Counted from the first letter of the stretch, positions 35,610-45,642 are shown. The stretch is 64,000 nt of DNA from Candidatus Nanopelagicales bacterium (GCA_028687755.1 JAQTZL010000009.1:1-64000); one strand, 5' to 3'. Numbers and translations are program-made. The notes: generated by a model from the letters alone, not told the origin.

Positions 35610-35646
35610 CTCTACCTCACCTCGGACAAACCGAGGTGAGGTAGAG
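35610..35646. terminator. Bidirectional terminator between convergent genes
   Basis: A 16-bp perfect stem CTCTACCTCACCTCGG and complement with a 5-base ACAAA loop; separates the plus gene at 35600 from the minus gene at 35651. Confidence 0.9.
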
Positions 35647-35650
35647 TTTA

Positions 35651-36751
35651 TCAGCGTTGGTGACAGTGATACGCTATGAACTTTTTTGCACACTCAGTTA
35701 GGTGTCTAGGATCAACTGTTCCCTTTCCGAACTCACAGCTGAATTCAAAAATACCCCACTTCCGGTCGGATGTGATAAACAGATCGACACTGTGTAGGGG
35801 CAACTGAAGAGCGGATATACCTCGCATAGCGTAATTAAGCAAGTTCACGTACTCAGTTGCCCGATCCATAAACAGCGCTATAGCCAGGCTTCTGTTTGCC
35901 ATCTTGTCGATTTGATCCTCTGTGATTTTGCCGTTAATGTGAATCCAGTCCTGAGGACCGTTACCCCCTGTGACAACCTTTCGAGGGATCAGGTCATCGC
36001 CAAAAGAGTTGCCCAGTGGTGCCGTTGTTCTTTCTGAAATGTGCCAAGGGTGACCATGTTCATCTGTTAAAACACGAAACTCTAGCGCCACATTCTCAAC
36101 CATCTCTTCGATGATAAAGTCTCCCATCAACAAACTGACCCCCTCTGGCACTGCAGTCCCAGACTTTGTGGGGCGGTCACCTTCAGTTGAAAAGGAGCAG
36201 GGTGCCGCCGGTTTCCCGTCTTTGGGTGTCACCAGCCTTTCCCGCATGAAATCAAATACTCCTTCGGTTTTTTGCTTCATGAAATGAATAGTCTCATGCA
36301 CTTTCCAGAGACTGATCGCGTGGGTGTCCACAAACAGTTGACCGACGCCACGGGCCCCTAGCGAGGGTTTCAGCACCAGATACCGCTTATCAGTCAACAC
36401 GTGACGCGGTTCTGACCAAGAGCGCATGGGATGGAAGTCTGTAAACTGCGCAAGTTTTGCCACCCTGTTGACGAAGGCGGCCTGATGGTCTTTGGAAACC
36501 CGGAAGAATTCGATCCCAGCGTAGCTGTCGCGACGTGTTGGAACAACCGCATCTCCAAGAAACGATATATAAAGATCAAAAACGCAGGAATGTTCCCCGT
36601 TGATGACGTTGAGCTTGCAGTCGTTAGCTTCGACAACTGTATAGGTATTACCCTCTGCGTCCGTCCATGAATCTGGAAGATGTTGGAAGGCACTCAGTTG
36701 TTCTATTTGGCTCTTGTGCAAGCCTACGATGTACGTGGTTTTATCAGCCAT
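35651..36751 (-). CDS. ATP-grasp fold protein
   Basis: A 366-residue protein. YLVLKPSLGARGVGQLF (about 124-140) has the K and glycine-rich loop of the ATP-grasp domain; EFRVLTDEHGHPWHISERT and DLFITSDRKWGIFEFSCEFG give the later acidic metal and nucleotide positions. Such enzymes join a carboxylate to an amine or thiol using ATP. The substrate is not predictable. AAGGACCCACC precedes the ATG. The protein is 10 bases downstream of the gene at 36762. Confidence 0.72.
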   Translation of the reverse strand: MADKTTYIVGLHKSQIEQLSAFQHLPDSWTDAEGNTYTVVEANDCKLNVINGEHSCVFDLYISFLGDAVVPTRRDSYAGIEFFRVSKDHQAAFVNRVAKLAQFTDFHPMRSWSEPRHVLTDKRYLVLKPSLGARGVGQLFVDTHAISLWKVHETIHFMKQKTEGVFDFMRERLVTPKDGKPAAPCSFSTEGDRPTKSGTAVPEGVSLLMGDFIIEEMVENVALEFRVLTDEHGHPWHISERTTAPLGNSFGDDLIPRKVVTGGNGPQDWIHINGKITEDQIDKMANRSLAIALFMDRATEYVNLLNYAMRGISALQLPLHSVDLFITSDRKWGIFEFSCEFGKGTVDPRHLTECAKKFIAYHCHQR

Positions 36752-36761
36752 GGTGGGTCCT

Positions 36762-37562
36762 TTAAGTTGCTGTCAACAGTTTGTAAGTCATCTCACTCAT
36801 GAGTGGGTGAGCGTTTTTCTTTTTCAGTGATTCGATCAGCTCCATCCGCTCCTTGACAGGGGACGGATGGAACATGACGTTATCACCCAGCTTCACCAAG
36901 AGGGGTTCAACAAAAGGCAAGAACGACATGTCTGTGTCCTTGATTTTGAAGTACTTGGTGTTCCAGTCTTTCCTGGTCTTGATCGCACCTGTGTGTGACT
37001 CCAGGAGATCCAGCCTGAGAAAAGAGCTGTGACTCAGAAGGTCCCACGGTACGTGAGTCAGCACCAGAGCTGACATACCTTTAGGAACTTCCAAGTGTTC
37101 TTTGTACACGGTGAACCCGTGTTCTTTCTGTGCGCGTGTGACACAGTTGTATTGGATAGCTTGTGTCAGCTTTTGTTGATCTGTGGAAACAGTTCGGATG
37201 ACGTCGCTGTGCTTCTTACTGGGTGTCTCGTAGGTGTGCGAGTAGATCACCAGGTTGAGGTTCTCGTAGCTGAACAGATGCTTCAGGTACTCGATCTCTT
37301 GTGTCAACACCTTGTAGTAAGAGTCCACATCAAAGAACACCTTACCGGGTGTCTTGACACCTTGAATGATGTTTCGGACAATGGTGTTCAGGTTGATGAG
37401 GTAGGCATTGTAGTTACCTCGGTTGGCCTTGGGTGGTGGTTTTCTGTCAGGGTCTATGACCTGGGAGACCGGATCAAAGATCGTCTCTAGGGCCAAGCTG
37501 GTCCCTATGCTGACAGGGAAACCTGACGTGGCTCTGGCAAGGAAGATATCCTCATTTTCCAT
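36762..37562 (-). CDS. Conserved phage protein of unknown function
   Basis: A 266-residue mixed alpha/beta protein (FLARATSGFPVSIGTSLAL near the N-terminus). No motif known. It lies between the ATP-grasp gene and the metallophosphoesterase gene with gaps of 4-10 bases and is therefore in one operon with them, perhaps in DNA replication or repair. The family is not recognised. Confidence 0.7.
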   Translation of the reverse strand: MENEDIFLARATSGFPVSIGTSLALETIFDPVSQVIDPDRKPPPKANRGNYNAYLINLNTIVRNIIQGVKTPGKVFFDVDSYYKVLTQEIEYLKHLFSYENLNLVIYSHTYETPSKKHSDVIRTVSTDQQKLTQAIQYNCVTRAQKEHGFTVYKEHLEVPKGMSALVLTHVPWDLLSHSSFLRLDLLESHTGAIKTRKDWNTKYFKIKDTDMSFLPFVEPLLVKLGDNVMFHPSPVKERMELIESLKKKNAHPLMSEMTYKLLTAT

Positions 37563-37566
37563 GGTG

Positions 37567-38736
37567 TCAGTCTTTCATGGTTTCAGTGGAAAAGTCCGCT
37601 TTGAACACAGAAGCAAATTTCATAAACTTCTGATGTTCAGTGGGTGTGAGTTGGTGCTTTTGCTGGACAGAAGTTACCAGCATGTCGTAGATGCTGGTTT
37701 CGGTGAACATCTGCACAGCTTTCGTAAGATCGTTGGCATCTGGTATATATGTGCCTGCAAGGTCTTCAGATGCCCCTTTGGGCGTCTTTTTAGTCAGGTT
37801 GATATGCTGGTACCTGATCTGCAGTTCCTTGAACACAAGCGCCAGTTCATGAGTCTCTTCTACCAGAAGTCGGACATAAGAGCCTTCTGGAAAAGTCTGC
37901 ATGAGTTTGTCTAGCTTCTGAAGTGTGAACTTGGGTGTGATCTTGACAGTCTTGTAGATCCAGGCTTGAGTGTTGATATGAAAGGTCCAACGATCACCGA
38001 TGACTTTGACATACCCTTTAGGCTCTTCTTCGTTTTGCGCCAGTCTTTCTAGGCTGCCATTGGCGACGATACGGTCAAAGCTGGTGTGGGTGTGGAAGTG
38101 ACCTATATGGATAAAGCCCTTGACCAGGCGAAGCATGTACGCTTCATCGTAGGTAAAGGCTTTTGTTTGCATGTGCGCTACCTGATAGCTGAACTGACCG
38201 TGCAGCATCGCCATGTCCACCTGAGTTATCCCATGCTGACTCAGCTTCTCGTTGACTTGACGCTCTAGGTCTTCTTGGGATTTGCACCAGACGTCAGGGA
38301 TATAGAGAACATGCCTGTCGTACTCTGGGAAGTACTCTATGTCCAAGACACGGTGATAGGCCAAATCTACTTTGTGCTGACGCATGTCGTTCAGCTTCAC
38401 CAGAACAGTTGACTGATACCAGTCGTGGTCTGGTGTACCTTCCAGGACACGCAGTTTGATCTGATAGGTATAGCAGTAGTCCAGCAATCGATGAAAGAAC
38501 TGGATAGCTTGTTGAGCGCAGACAGATTTCAGTGTCAGCAATCTGTCGTACAGGTCACCGTTAATGAACAGGATATCGATGTCCTGGTTCTCTTCTGTCA
38601 GTATGGTGTTGACAAAAGAAGATGCAATATGGCTTGTGGGTGTTCTGGGATGTCCCAGATGGATATCCGAGGTTGTCAGATAGGTCAACCGCCCACAAGG
38701 GGACTTGACCTTCTGGAGTGTGGGGATGTTGTTCAT
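37567..38736 (-). CDS. SbcD-like metallophosphoesterase
   Basis: A 389-residue protein with the calcineurin-type motifs in order: TSDIHLGH (D24, H26), NGDLYD, GTPDHD (in place of GNHD), LHGQF and GHFHTH. Two metals and a nuclease or phosphatase activity are expected. The layout matches SbcD/Mre11 or T4 gp47-type subunits, which pair with an ATPase partner; no such partner is in the window. The C-terminal 130 residues have no motif and may bind that partner. Confidence 0.82.
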   Translation of the reverse strand: MNNIPTLQKVKSPCGRLTYLTTSDIHLGHPRTPTSHIASSFVNTILTEENQDIDILFINGDLYDRLLTLKSVCAQQAIQFFHRLLDYCYTYQIKLRVLEGTPDHDWYQSTVLVKLNDMRQHKVDLAYHRVLDIEYFPEYDRHVLYIPDVWCKSQEDLERQVNEKLSQHGITQVDMAMLHGQFSYQVAHMQTKAFTYDEAYMLRLVKGFIHIGHFHTHTSFDRIVANGSLERLAQNEEEPKGYVKVIGDRWTFHINTQAWIYKTVKITPKFTLQKLDKLMQTFPEGSYVRLLVEETHELALVFKELQIRYQHINLTKKTPKGASEDLAGTYIPDANDLTKAVQMFTETSIYDMLVTSVQQKHQLTPTEHQKFMKFASVFKADFSTETMKD

Positions 38737-38821
38737 GGGAGATAGGAGGGTAAGATCAGATCATGCCCGAGTCTGGCAAGAAAAAATGCTTTAGTTCAGG
38801 GTCACTCTACTGGAGTTTTTT

Positions 38822-41653
38822 ATGTCGACTATTCAAGCGCAAGCCCCTCTGTTCATGACGGTGGCTCCCACACAACCTAACCACGCTGTTACGAAACAAT
38901 ACGTGGACAATGTGTTTGCAAACATCCCTGGCTCTGCTTTTGTTTCTGGCGCGTTGACTCACGAGAATCTCCCAGGGTTCACAGGAGCTTTCACTGTGGC
39001 GGCTGGCGCCAGCGAGACAGTGTTGTCCGACTCTGGTATAACCGCAGGTACTTATACCCGGTTGAACGTGAACGCTTCCGGTATCGCTGTAGAGGGTCGA
39101 CAGCTGGAGACACCGGATGTTCCCGGTGTACCTTGGAGCAAGGTCACCACAGGCAAACCCAACACAGCTGCTGGATACGGGCTGTACGGACTGATCGGTC
39201 GTGGCGGCGGCCAGGCCTACAACCCGGTGACTTCTTCATCGGTGCCTGTGAATTCTGATCACCTGGTTACCAAGGGGTTTGTGGACAACTTGGTCGCAAG
39301 TTCCCCTGTTCAAACACTGCCGGTCGGGTCGATCATTCGTCACATGGGTGAGGTACGTCCCGACGCCTCATTCTTGCGTTGTAACGGAAGTCTGCTTTTG
39401 AAGGCTGAGTACCCGGAGCTGCACAGTAAAGTGGGTGATCGGTTTGGAGCTGACACCGGTTTTGCATCTGGCAAGCCATGGACCATGCAAAGCAATTTCA
39501 ATGGCACAGCGGGTCTGGACAGCTATCCTGTCTTCACTGCGTCCGGACAAGCTCTTCCTACCGCAGTAGCCTACTCTTACGTGGCGGCGACCAACAACAA
39601 AGTCTACGTCATGGGTGGGGTGATCGATGGGTCCATTACAGACAACGTCTGGGTGGCGAACGTATTGGCTGACGGCACACTGAGCGCGTGGAGCGGAGCA
39701 CCCTCTTTGCCTGTCCAAAGTGCCTGGGGACAAGTGGTGGTGGCGCGTGGACGCATCTACCTGATCGGAGGCCTGACCAATGCTACCGTCGGATACCCTT
39801 CTTATCCTGACTACAGAACCTGGTCCGCCCCTATCAACGCAGACGGGAGCGTTGGTACCTGGAGAGCTGAAGCCAACTTGCCTGTGGGCACACACCAGAT
39901 CAAAGCGGTGGTGATCAAGAACTTCATCTACGTGTTTGGCGGGACATCTGTGGACGGCTTCACCTACCGCATCAGTCGTGCGCGCATTCTTCCTGATGGA
40001 ACACTGGAAGCCTGGAGAGCACATGCGACGATGCCTTTTGGTATTCAGTACTGTCATGTGGCGGTCTGGAAGGATAAACTCTACCTGGTGGGTGGCGCGG
40101 ATGACGCAGGCTGGTCATCTAAGGTGATCTACTGTGATCTTGACGCAGATGGTTCTCTGGGGGTCTGGAAGAAGTCGATGGTTTCCATGCCTGTGGTGAA
40201 CTTCCCTTCCGACATGCTGATTGTCAAGAACAAAATGTACGTGATCGGAAGTATGTCGGGCGCCTTGCCTCGGATATACGGGGCCACAATAGCGGCCGAC
40301 GGAACGCTCTGGAGCTTTGCTCAGAAGGGCGGAAACCTTCCCGCTGATATCACCTGTACGTCGATTGTGACAACGCACAAGAAGCTGCACCTATTGGCCA
40401 ACTTTGTGTACGGCGCTAACGCTGTGACCATGACCTACCACACCAACTTCAGCGGCGGTAAGCGTGACTACACACCCTACTACGACGAGAGTGTTGCTGG
40501 ACTGGTCCAGGACATCCCTGGCAACGGTCAACCTTGGGTAAACCAGGTGGGTATCAACCTCACACAGAGCGGCGATCTTGGCGCATGGACTCAAGTTTTA
40601 CCGACGACTTTACCGCCGCTGCAATTGCACACCTCGTTTGTGACCAACGGGTATGCATACGTTGTAGGCGGGTATACGTTAGTCGGAGGGTCCAGTGCCC
40701 CTAATCAGCTTATCTACCGTTCGGCCGTCAGCGTCACCGGTGAGCTTGGTTCTTGGACGACAGTACCCAGTCCTGGTGGACGCCGCTATCTGCTGTCAGC
40801 AATGGCAGTTAACAAAACAGTATTCTTGATCGGCGGTGACGTCCACGACGACCCGCTCAACCCGACACTCTACAGTGCTGAGATTTTGGACGACGGTACA
40901 CTTGGAGCATGGGTCGCCTTAGGGCAGACTCGAACCAGGTTTCTGGGTAACGTCGTATTGACCAAGAGCAAACTGTATCTGCTGGACGCCAACTTTGTTG
41001 AGGGTAACCTCTCGTCGGTCGCGGATGTTCTTCCTGACGGAAGGTTTGGCAACTGGCGCGCAGCTGATCTGAACCTACCGTTGATTAGCAGTCGGTCCAT
41101 GGTTCGCACTTCTGACAAGGTGTACTTGATCGGCGGAACAGCCGGAGTCAGTGTGACCGACACCATCACCGACACTCATGTAGCTGATATCCTTTCGGAC
41201 GGTACCTTATCAAACTTCTACGCGGTCTCACCGTTTGCCACCGGAATCAGTGAAGCGAAGGTTGTTGTTACGGATACGACGGCCTATCTGTTCGGCGGTC
41301 GGTCCTCTACCGGAGAACTGAGCGACGAGATCCATAAGGCGACAATTAACCCTGACGGCAGTCTTGGCGCGTGGACATCTGGCGGAACCATGATGCACAA
41401 ATGCGCATCTGGCTCGATGTTTGCGACATCTTCGGCACTCTACCATGTAGGCGGTAAAGCTCAAAACGGATACGGTGACGAGTCAGCTATCGCCGATGTC
41501 TATAAGGTACCGTTTACCGGCGGCCTGAGCGACTACTCCAACTACTACAGAGAGCTGAACTACTTGACTTCGGACAAGTATTTCGGGCTTCCTGACTACA
41601 CTCGTAAAGAGTCTGAGATGTTCAATGTGAACTATTTTATTAAGGTGAAGTAA
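38822..41653 (+). CDS. Tail fibre with two Kelch propellers inserted in a Tail Collar domain
   Basis: A 943-residue fibre after CTGGAGTTTTTT. Residues 1-165 are a fibre stem with the repeat AVTKQYVDN and the phage motif TAGTYTRLNVNASGIA. At about 168-200 the Tail Collar start is seen (VGSIIRHMGEV...FLRCNGSLL...YPELHSKVGDRFG). Then come two six-bladed Kelch modules (about 216-545 and 568-900), each starting G[KQ]PW..Q and made of blades with [VIL]Y[VL][IM]GG...DG[TS]L..W. The C-terminus FGLPDYTRKESEMFNVNYFIKVK is the Collar end. Propellers on fibres usually bind a cell-surface glycan or protein, so this is a receptor-binding candidate. Confidence 0.88.
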   Translation: MSTIQAQAPLFMTVAPTQPNHAVTKQYVDNVFANIPGSAFVSGALTHENLPGFTGAFTVAAGASETVLSDSGITAGTYTRLNVNASGIAVEGRQLETPDVPGVPWSKVTTGKPNTAAGYGLYGLIGRGGGQAYNPVTSSSVPVNSDHLVTKGFVDNLVASSPVQTLPVGSIIRHMGEVRPDASFLRCNGSLLLKAEYPELHSKVGDRFGADTGFASGKPWTMQSNFNGTAGLDSYPVFTASGQALPTAVAYSYVAATNNKVYVMGGVIDGSITDNVWVANVLADGTLSAWSGAPSLPVQSAWGQVVVARGRIYLIGGLTNATVGYPSYPDYRTWSAPINADGSVGTWRAEANLPVGTHQIKAVVIKNFIYVFGGTSVDGFTYRISRARILPDGTLEAWRAHATMPFGIQYCHVAVWKDKLYLVGGADDAGWSSKVIYCDLDADGSLGVWKKSMVSMPVVNFPSDMLIVKNKMYVIGSMSGALPRIYGATIAADGTLWSFAQKGGNLPADITCTSIVTTHKKLHLLANFVYGANAVTMTYHTNFSGGKRDYTPYYDESVAGLVQDIPGNGQPWVNQVGINLTQSGDLGAWTQVLPTTLPPLQLHTSFVTNGYAYVVGGYTLVGGSSAPNQLIYRSAVSVTGELGSWTTVPSPGGRRYLLSAMAVNKTVFLIGGDVHDDPLNPTLYSAEILDDGTLGAWVALGQTRTRFLGNVVLTKSKLYLLDANFVEGNLSSVADVLPDGRFGNWRAADLNLPLISSRSMVRTSDKVYLIGGTAGVSVTDTITDTHVADILSDGTLSNFYAVSPFATGISEAKVVVTDTTAYLFGGRSSTGELSDEIHKATINPDGSLGAWTSGGTMMHKCASGSMFATSSALYHVGGKAQNGYGDESAIADVYKVPFTGGLSDYSNYYRELNYLTSDKYFGLPDYTRKESEMFNVNYFIKVK

Positions 41654-41685
41654 CGAGTAGGTGCCGGAGATCCGGCACCTACTCG
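41654..41685. terminator. Terminator between the two fibre genes
   Basis: A 14-bp perfect stem CGAGTAGGTGCCGG and complement with an AGAT loop, right after the stop of the first fibre gene. Confidence 0.88.
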
Positions 41686-41727
41686 AAAGTTATGTTGTGA
41701 ATCCCTTTTTTACCACCAGGAGTTGCC

Positions 41728-44700
41728 ATGCGCTCGTACCTCATCAACGGACAATTCACGTTGACTCAAGACCCCGTTGCTTCCAACGAAGTAGCCACCA
41801 AACAGTTTGTTGACAACACCTTCGGTTACCTGGACGCTTCTGACATCACGGGCGAAGGTCGCCTTCCCGGAACGATGCTCCCAGGTATATCCATTTTGGC
41901 CAACACTGACTTTGTGTCTACTGCTGGTACCGGCGTTCTGTCGCTGAGGACTCGTGTCTCGGCCGGAACCTACACCAGGTTGCAAGTCCTTACACGCGGT
42001 GTGGTAAGCACAGCTGGCGGTCTGCAACTGTCTGATCTGACCGGTCTTCTTCCCTTTTCCAAATACAGCGCTGATCGACCGAGTGATCTTGACGGCTATG
42101 GAATCACCGACGCTTTCTCTGCCACGGATCGTGTTCTGACAGGACCACTTTCTTTCACTGGTGTGACCTTTACCAATCCTGCTCATTTGGTTACCAAAGG
42201 TTATGTTGACTCTTTGGTTACCGCTGGTGGTGGCGGGGAAGTAGAAGGCGTAGAAACAGGTGATATCCTGGCGTTTGCGTCTGAAACAACGCCCGCTGGT
42301 CACTATCGGTGCAACGGCGGTGTATTGAATTCTGGGACCAACGCCGCTCTGTTCACAGCCATCGGTGATCTGCATGCTCCGCATTACCCTACGGAGGCTG
42401 GACGTCCTTGGCTCAATCAGACACTGGGTAACCGTTTGCAAACCAGTCCCAACCTTGGTACCTTTGCGAGCAACGGCACACTTCCTGTAAACTTAGCAGG
42501 AGCATCAGCAGCTGTCATCAAAAATCGGGTGTACGTATTTGGCGGATTTACAGGTGCCGCTTTTTCTTCGGCCATCTACAGTGCCCCCATCAATAGTGAT
42601 GGTTCTTTTGGTAGCTGGTCGAACGTTGGCACGATGCCTGGTTCTGTATCGCTCTATCACAGCGTGGTGGCAGCTAAGGGGCACGTATACATCATTGGCG
42701 GTATGGCTGGTACCACCGGTGATAACAAGATCTATCGCGCAGCTGTTGCCGCTGACGGCACACTTGGGTCTTTCGTCGAAACTTTGACCATGCACGTTGG
42801 TATTCAGAGTGGTGCCAGTTTTGTACACAACGATACCCTGTATGTTGCCGGGGGCGGAAATACCGGAGGTCAATCAGTTACGTCTGTTGTTTACGGAGCC
42901 AAGATTTCCGAAGACGGCTCATTGGGTATCTGGGCTCTTCGCGGCACTATGCCTGTCGGTATGACAAACATGGGCGTGGTCGTCGTGCAAAACCGTTTAC
43001 ACCTGATCGGTGGCGGTGATTCCATGAACGCAAACGCTAGTGCGACTGTCTTGACGGCTACTTTCGGGTTTGACGGATCACTTGATAACTGGGAGTTTGG
43101 TCCCGAACTGGTGGAGCGCCGAGGGTTTGGCACAGTCTTTTCTACGGCAACCCATATGTACTACATTGGTGGCACCAATGGCAGTGCTTACTTGAACACT
43201 GTCTACAATGCACGTATCCTTGCTGACGGTCGCACTTCGACATGGGCCATCAATGGAGGAATTCCTGTTTTGTCAGTTATGGGAGCCATGGTCGCCACAT
43301 CTGGCAAACTCCACCTGATGGGTGGCAGTCCTAACGGGGCGGCAACTATTGTTAACACCATTTATACCGCTACTATTTATGGCGGACAGAATGATTACTC
43401 TGAGTACGTTGAAGACAGTCGTGAACTTTACGCCAGTGGTTCAGGGCAACCCTGGCGCCAACAGTACGTCTTTAATACGGACCAGACACTGCCTCTTGGT
43501 AGTTGGGTTTCACACGGAAATCTTCCGGCTACGCTCAGCCAGTCTCAGGTTGTGGTCACTAAGAATCGCATCTTTACCTTAGGTGGGTACGTTAACGGAT
43601 TATTTTCGGCTAATGTCTATAGCGCCCCGATTGACTCTGAGGGTCTGATTGGCGCGTGGGCATCTGCTGGATCTATTCCGCTTGGTGTGGTGGCCAGTCA
43701 AGCAGTTGCCTGCGGTGGTCGCATCTACGTGCTGGGTGGCGCAGTCAACGGTGGTCACTCTGGCGCAGTTCACTTTGCAGAAATCAACGAAGACGGCACA
43801 CTCGGCAGCTGGACAACGACAACCGCTCTGGCAACTACTCTGTTTCACAGCCAAGCCGTCGTAACCAAAAACCGCATCTACTTGATCGGCGGCTATGCCA
43901 ACGGTGGACGCACGTCCGACGTGCGAACAGCTGCGGTGAATGCCGATGGCAGTCTTGGTGCCTGGGAGGCAGCGCCTAATCTTCCTCAGACGGTGTATCA
44001 AGCTCAAGCCGCTATCATCGATGACACCATCTATTTGTTCGGCGGGTATGTCAACAACGTAGCAACACCTACATCGTATTCAGCACCTATTCGGTCAGAC
44101 GGCACTATCGGAAATTGGTCGGCTGGCCCTGCTCTTCCTGCAAGCATCGCTGCGGGTCAAGCCGTTGTAACGCGCGGGCGAGTCTATCTCATCGGTGGAA
44201 TCGTGGACGGCGGTCCGAGTACCTCCGTGTATTCCGCGGTTATCCAAACCAATGGCTCACTGTCTTCTTGGGCAAGCGGTGCAGCTCTTCCGTTCACGGT
44301 CGTCGATAGTCAGGTGGCGGTCACAGAAGGTTACGTTTACTCGATTGGCGGCGCTGTTAACGGATCTAACTCGTCCGTTATTTATCGAACAGCGTTCCTT
44401 GGTGGTCAAAACGACTATTCCAGCTACTACGTTCGTGACAAAGCAGTGTCCGGAACAACTATCGCTGGCGCCGGCAGACCCTGGGAGCAGCAGTCCGACA
44501 TTTACACTGGTCCAAGCACCGGTGGATGGCAGATGTGGTCGCCATATGGGGAGTCCCTGCCGGTTTCCATCAGTGCAGCTTCCGTCATCGTCACCAAGAA
44601 TCGTGTCTACACTCTTGGTGGGTATGTGAACGGTACTCCATCCTCTGCCATATATGGCGCGACCATCAACGGTGTGAGCGAAATTAGCACCTTCACCTCT

Positions 44701-45603
44701 CAAGCCGTGACACTGCCGTATGCGGCCGCCAACACACAGTCCGTTTTTACCAAGAGTCGGGTCTATGTGATTGGTGGCTTTAACAGCACCGTGGGTGCAC
44801 TTAACAAAGTTTCTACCGCGACTATCAACTCAGACGGCACTCTCGGAACTTTCTCAGAAGTTGCAACTTTGCCCAACACTTACGTTGATTTCAGTGCCGC
44901 AGTTATCGGCGCTAAGCTCTACCTCTTCGGCGGGTCTGTAAACGACGTCACCGTCGCAACTGTTGTCTCTTACCCGATAGACTCGGACGGGGTGGTCAAC
45001 TTTACCACAGCGACCGCCGAATCACCACTGGCGCAACCTATTCGCGGCGGGCATTTGGTGGTTCTCAGCGATCGTGTTCATATAGTCGGCGGCATGAACG
45101 ACGCGATGGACGTTGTCGCCAACACCATGAATGCCCCTATTGACAGCGGCGGCAATGTCGGCACGTGGACACTGGTTCCTGCTGATGAAAACTCTTACAT
45201 CAGTAGCGATGTCATGTATGCTGGCACTATCGTTCTGAACAACAAAGTGTTTCTCATCGGCGGTAAGGACGCCTATGGTTACCCACAGTCCGTTATTCGC
45301 TCAGGCGAAATTACTTCTGGCAACATGCTCGGCACGTGGACCGAAGAATACTACCTCAACTTAGAGCTGAGTGACCCGATGGTGTTTGCGTCCAACAACA
45401 ACCTCTACGTGGTCGGTGGGGTAGATTCTCTTCAAGAGGGTCAAACTCAGATCTACCACGCACCTATCGCAAACGGTGTGACAGATCTTTCTCCCTACTA
45501 CGAAGGTGTTAGCTTCGGCGGCGGCCCCTCTGGCGTGAACTTCTATCTCCCTAACCTGGAGACTGAAGAACGTCTGGGCCGCTACTACTACATCAAAGCG
45601 TAA
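41728..45603 (+). CDS. Tail fibre with three Kelch propellers inserted in a Tail Collar domain
   Basis: A 1291-residue paralogue of the preceding fibre, after CCAGGAGTTGCC. The stem (1-175) has EVATKQFVDNT and SAGTYTRLQVLTRGVV and YGITDAF. The Collar start is at about 178-215 (GDILAFASETTPAGHYRCNGG). Three six-bladed Kelch modules follow (about 225-552, 572-892, 915-1248), each starting with G[RQ]PW.[NQ]Q and ending GG[QN]NDYS.Y or similar. The Collar end SGVNFYLPNLETEERLGRYYYIKA closes the protein. It differs from the first fibre by one module. Both probably recognise the host surface. Confidence 0.88.
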   Translation: MRSYLINGQFTLTQDPVASNEVATKQFVDNTFGYLDASDITGEGRLPGTMLPGISILANTDFVSTAGTGVLSLRTRVSAGTYTRLQVLTRGVVSTAGGLQLSDLTGLLPFSKYSADRPSDLDGYGITDAFSATDRVLTGPLSFTGVTFTNPAHLVTKGYVDSLVTAGGGGEVEGVETGDILAFASETTPAGHYRCNGGVLNSGTNAALFTAIGDLHAPHYPTEAGRPWLNQTLGNRLQTSPNLGTFASNGTLPVNLAGASAAVIKNRVYVFGGFTGAAFSSAIYSAPINSDGSFGSWSNVGTMPGSVSLYHSVVAAKGHVYIIGGMAGTTGDNKIYRAAVAADGTLGSFVETLTMHVGIQSGASFVHNDTLYVAGGGNTGGQSVTSVVYGAKISEDGSLGIWALRGTMPVGMTNMGVVVVQNRLHLIGGGDSMNANASATVLTATFGFDGSLDNWEFGPELVERRGFGTVFSTATHMYYIGGTNGSAYLNTVYNARILADGRTSTWAINGGIPVLSVMGAMVATSGKLHLMGGSPNGAATIVNTIYTATIYGGQNDYSEYVEDSRELYASGSGQPWRQQYVFNTDQTLPLGSWVSHGNLPATLSQSQVVVTKNRIFTLGGYVNGLFSANVYSAPIDSEGLIGAWASAGSIPLGVVASQAVACGGRIYVLGGAVNGGHSGAVHFAEINEDGTLGSWTTTTALATTLFHSQAVVTKNRIYLIGGYANGGRTSDVRTAAVNADGSLGAWEAAPNLPQTVYQAQAAIIDDTIYLFGGYVNNVATPTSYSAPIRSDGTIGNWSAGPALPASIAAGQAVVTRGRVYLIGGIVDGGPSTSVYSAVIQTNGSLSSWASGAALPFTVVDSQVAVTEGYVYSIGGAVNGSNSSVIYRTAFLGGQNDYSSYYVRDKAVSGTTIAGAGRPWEQQSDIYTGPSTGGWQMWSPYGESLPVSISAASVIVTKNRVYTLGGYVNGTPSSAIYGATINGVSEISTFTSQAVTLPYAAANTQSVFTKSRVYVIGGFNSTVGALNKVSTATINSDGTLGTFSEVATLPNTYVDFSAAVIGAKLYLFGGSVNDVTVATVVSYPIDSDGVVNFTTATAESPLAQPIRGGHLVVLSDRVHIVGGMNDAMDVVANTMNAPIDSGGNVGTWTLVPADENSYISSDVMYAGTIVLNNKVFLIGGKDAYGYPQSVIRSGEITSGNMLGTWTEEYYLNLELSDPMVFASNNNLYVVGGVDSLQEGQTQIYHAPIANGVTDLSPYYEGVSFGGGPSGVNFYLPNLETEERLGRYYYIKA

Positions 45604-45610
45604 ATAAGCT

Positions 45611-45642
45611 CTACCCTACCAGGAGTGATCCTGGTAGGGTAG
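45611..45642. terminator. Bidirectional terminator between convergent genes
   Basis: A 13-bp stem CTACCCTACCAGG and complement with a 6-base loop, between the fibre at 45603 and the lysin at 45648. Confidence 0.88.

Noticed and set aside
36394..36693. A 99-residue minus-strand frame within the ATP-grasp gene
   Set aside because: Out-of-frame shadow of the ATP-grasp gene with no ribosome site.
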